Source: Gammaproteobacteria bacterium
GTDB taxonomy: Bacteria > Pseudomonadota > Gammaproteobacteria > GCA-001735895
Reading direction: 5' to 3'
Assembly (NCBI GenBank): GCA_026989015.1
Contig: JALSKD010000014.1
Location: forward strand, 1-32,037
DNA: 32,037 bases
The position numbers and the translations under genes were made by a program. The notes beneath the pieces were generated by a model. That model saw nothing but the letters and a program-made list of their open reading frames with translations. It did no database searches and had not been told where the DNA came from. This document shows, piece after piece, positions 31,656-32,037 of this stretch; the first letter of the stretch is position 1; every line of letters begins with the position of its first letter.

Positions 31656-32037
31656 GCGCTCCGTTGCGCCTCCGACCAGGCCACCACGGCCTCCTCGTCG
31701 CCCTCGAACAGCCGCTGGTGGGGCTTGGATTCGAGCTGATAGCGGTACATGGGATCGTAGTAGTCGGTGAGCAGCAATTCGATGCCGGCATCGAAACCCG
31801 AGGCATCGCCTTCCTCGAACAGCCGCTCCAGCGCTTCGGAAAACAGGACGCGCAATCGGGCATGGCGCTCACCGCCCAGCCGCTTGCGGATACGGTCGAG
31901 GTTGTCGAGCACGAAGGATGAGAAATGCTCGCGGGCCGCGTCGCCATAGCGTTCGCAGTAGCCGGGCCAGTTGTCGGCAATGTAATCCTCGCGGATGATG
32001 CGCACCCGCTCGGCGGTGCTGCGCTGCAGATGCACCC
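31652..32037 (-). CDS. mnmH: tRNA 2-selenouridine synthase, C-terminal fragment (cut by window edge)
   Basis: Only the last 128 or so residues are in the window; the start lies beyond the right edge. The fragment matches the C-terminal part of MnmH/SelU (YbbB), which replaces sulfur with selenium at wobble uridine 34 using selenophosphate. The diagnostic parts are a helical segment (AERVRIIREDYIAD) that follows the P-loop domain, and the ending LLLTDYYDPMYRYQLESKP close to the E. coli LLEEYYDPMYRYQLEKKA pattern, then LFEGDEEAVVAW. The stop overlaps the selD start (31655-31652), and SelD supplies the selenophosphate MnmH needs. The rhodanese and P-loop domains are not visible here. Confidence 0.88.
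   Translation of the reverse strand, partial: VHLQRSTAERVRIIREDYIADNWPGYCERYGDAAREHFSSFVLDNLDRIRKRLGGERHARLRVLFSEALERLFEEGDASGFDAGIELLLTDYYDPMYRYQLESKPHQRLFEGDEEAVVAWSEAQRSA

Noticed and set aside
29307-31739. 810-aa open frame on the plus strand opposite selD
   Set aside because: A shadow of the well-supported SelD fusion, with low-complexity Ala/Gln/His-rich translation and no domain.
1-32037. CRISPR arrays, tRNA or rRNA genes, IS elements, phage genes
   Set aside because: Nothing with regular spaced repeats, cloverleaf arms, transposase motifs or phage structural signatures was recognised by eye; short RNA genes could be missed without a covariance search.

Overview
This window looks like chromosomal DNA of a GC-rich (roughly 60-65% G+C) gammaproteobacterium. 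The evidence is the prfB-lysS pair with an E. coli-type RF2 frameshift site, recJ preceded by an RpfE-like gene, aminopeptidase N (pepN), a chromosomal-type integron integrase, and a mnmH-selD selenouridine cluster. I cannot name the genus. Most genes lie on the minus strand; only the integrase and one membrane coiled-coil gene are on the plus strand. I saw no tRNA, rRNA, CRISPR array, IS element or phage genes.

Left edge (1-1571): an unusually long (449 aa) integron integrase. It is preceded by a short AT-richer leader that carries a 14-bp perfect hairpin, a TATAAT box and a nested pair of perfect inverted repeats. The integrase converges on lysS, and a small stem covers both stop codons. 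No attI or attC core site is recognisable in the 221 bp available, so any cassette array must lie beyond the left edge.

1590-4200: prfB (RF2, with the in-frame TGA and +1 frameshift site) and lysS, joined as TAAATG. 4276-8507: four co-directional genes encoding SSADH (gabD-like), a GCS2-like carboxylate-amine ligase, an AstE/AspA-like zinc amidohydrolase and a 104-aa protein of unknown function. The set reads like a small amide-forming and amide-breaking metabolic module. 8596-14336: a translationally coupled signalling operon of a PhnD-like lipoprotein, a PAS-rich histidine kinase, a single-domain response regulator and a REC-GGDEF-EAL protein. Three successive start/stop overlaps link them. 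14408-19737: recJ, the rpfE-like gene and pepN. In E. coli recJ lies directly beside prfB-lysS; here about 10 kb of metabolic and signalling genes separates them.

19850-20734 (+): a membrane-anchored protein with a histone H1-like Lys/Ala tail and a coiled coil. 20777-22570: an uncharacterised 597-aa protein with a striking His cluster. 22802-23197: an SCP2-type protein. 23280-25409: a TVP38/DedA-type membrane domain fused to a flavin disulfide oxidoreductase. 25491-28847: a second PhnD-like binding protein paired with a HAMP-PAS-GGDEF-EAL protein. 28963-32037: mnmH (partial), selD fused to an NAD(P)/FAD oxidoreductase domain, and a SixA-like phosphatase, again coupled by 4-bp overlaps.

The strongest themes are two separate loci pairing a permease-less PhnD-like periplasmic binding protein with c-di-GMP or phosphorelay machinery, and two oxidoreductase fusion proteins (TVP38 and SelD). 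I found no wholly unknown large system. The best candidates for novelty are the PhnD signalling operon, the GCS2/AstE/SSADH/104-aa module, the His-rich 597-aa protein and the repeat structure in front of the integrase.
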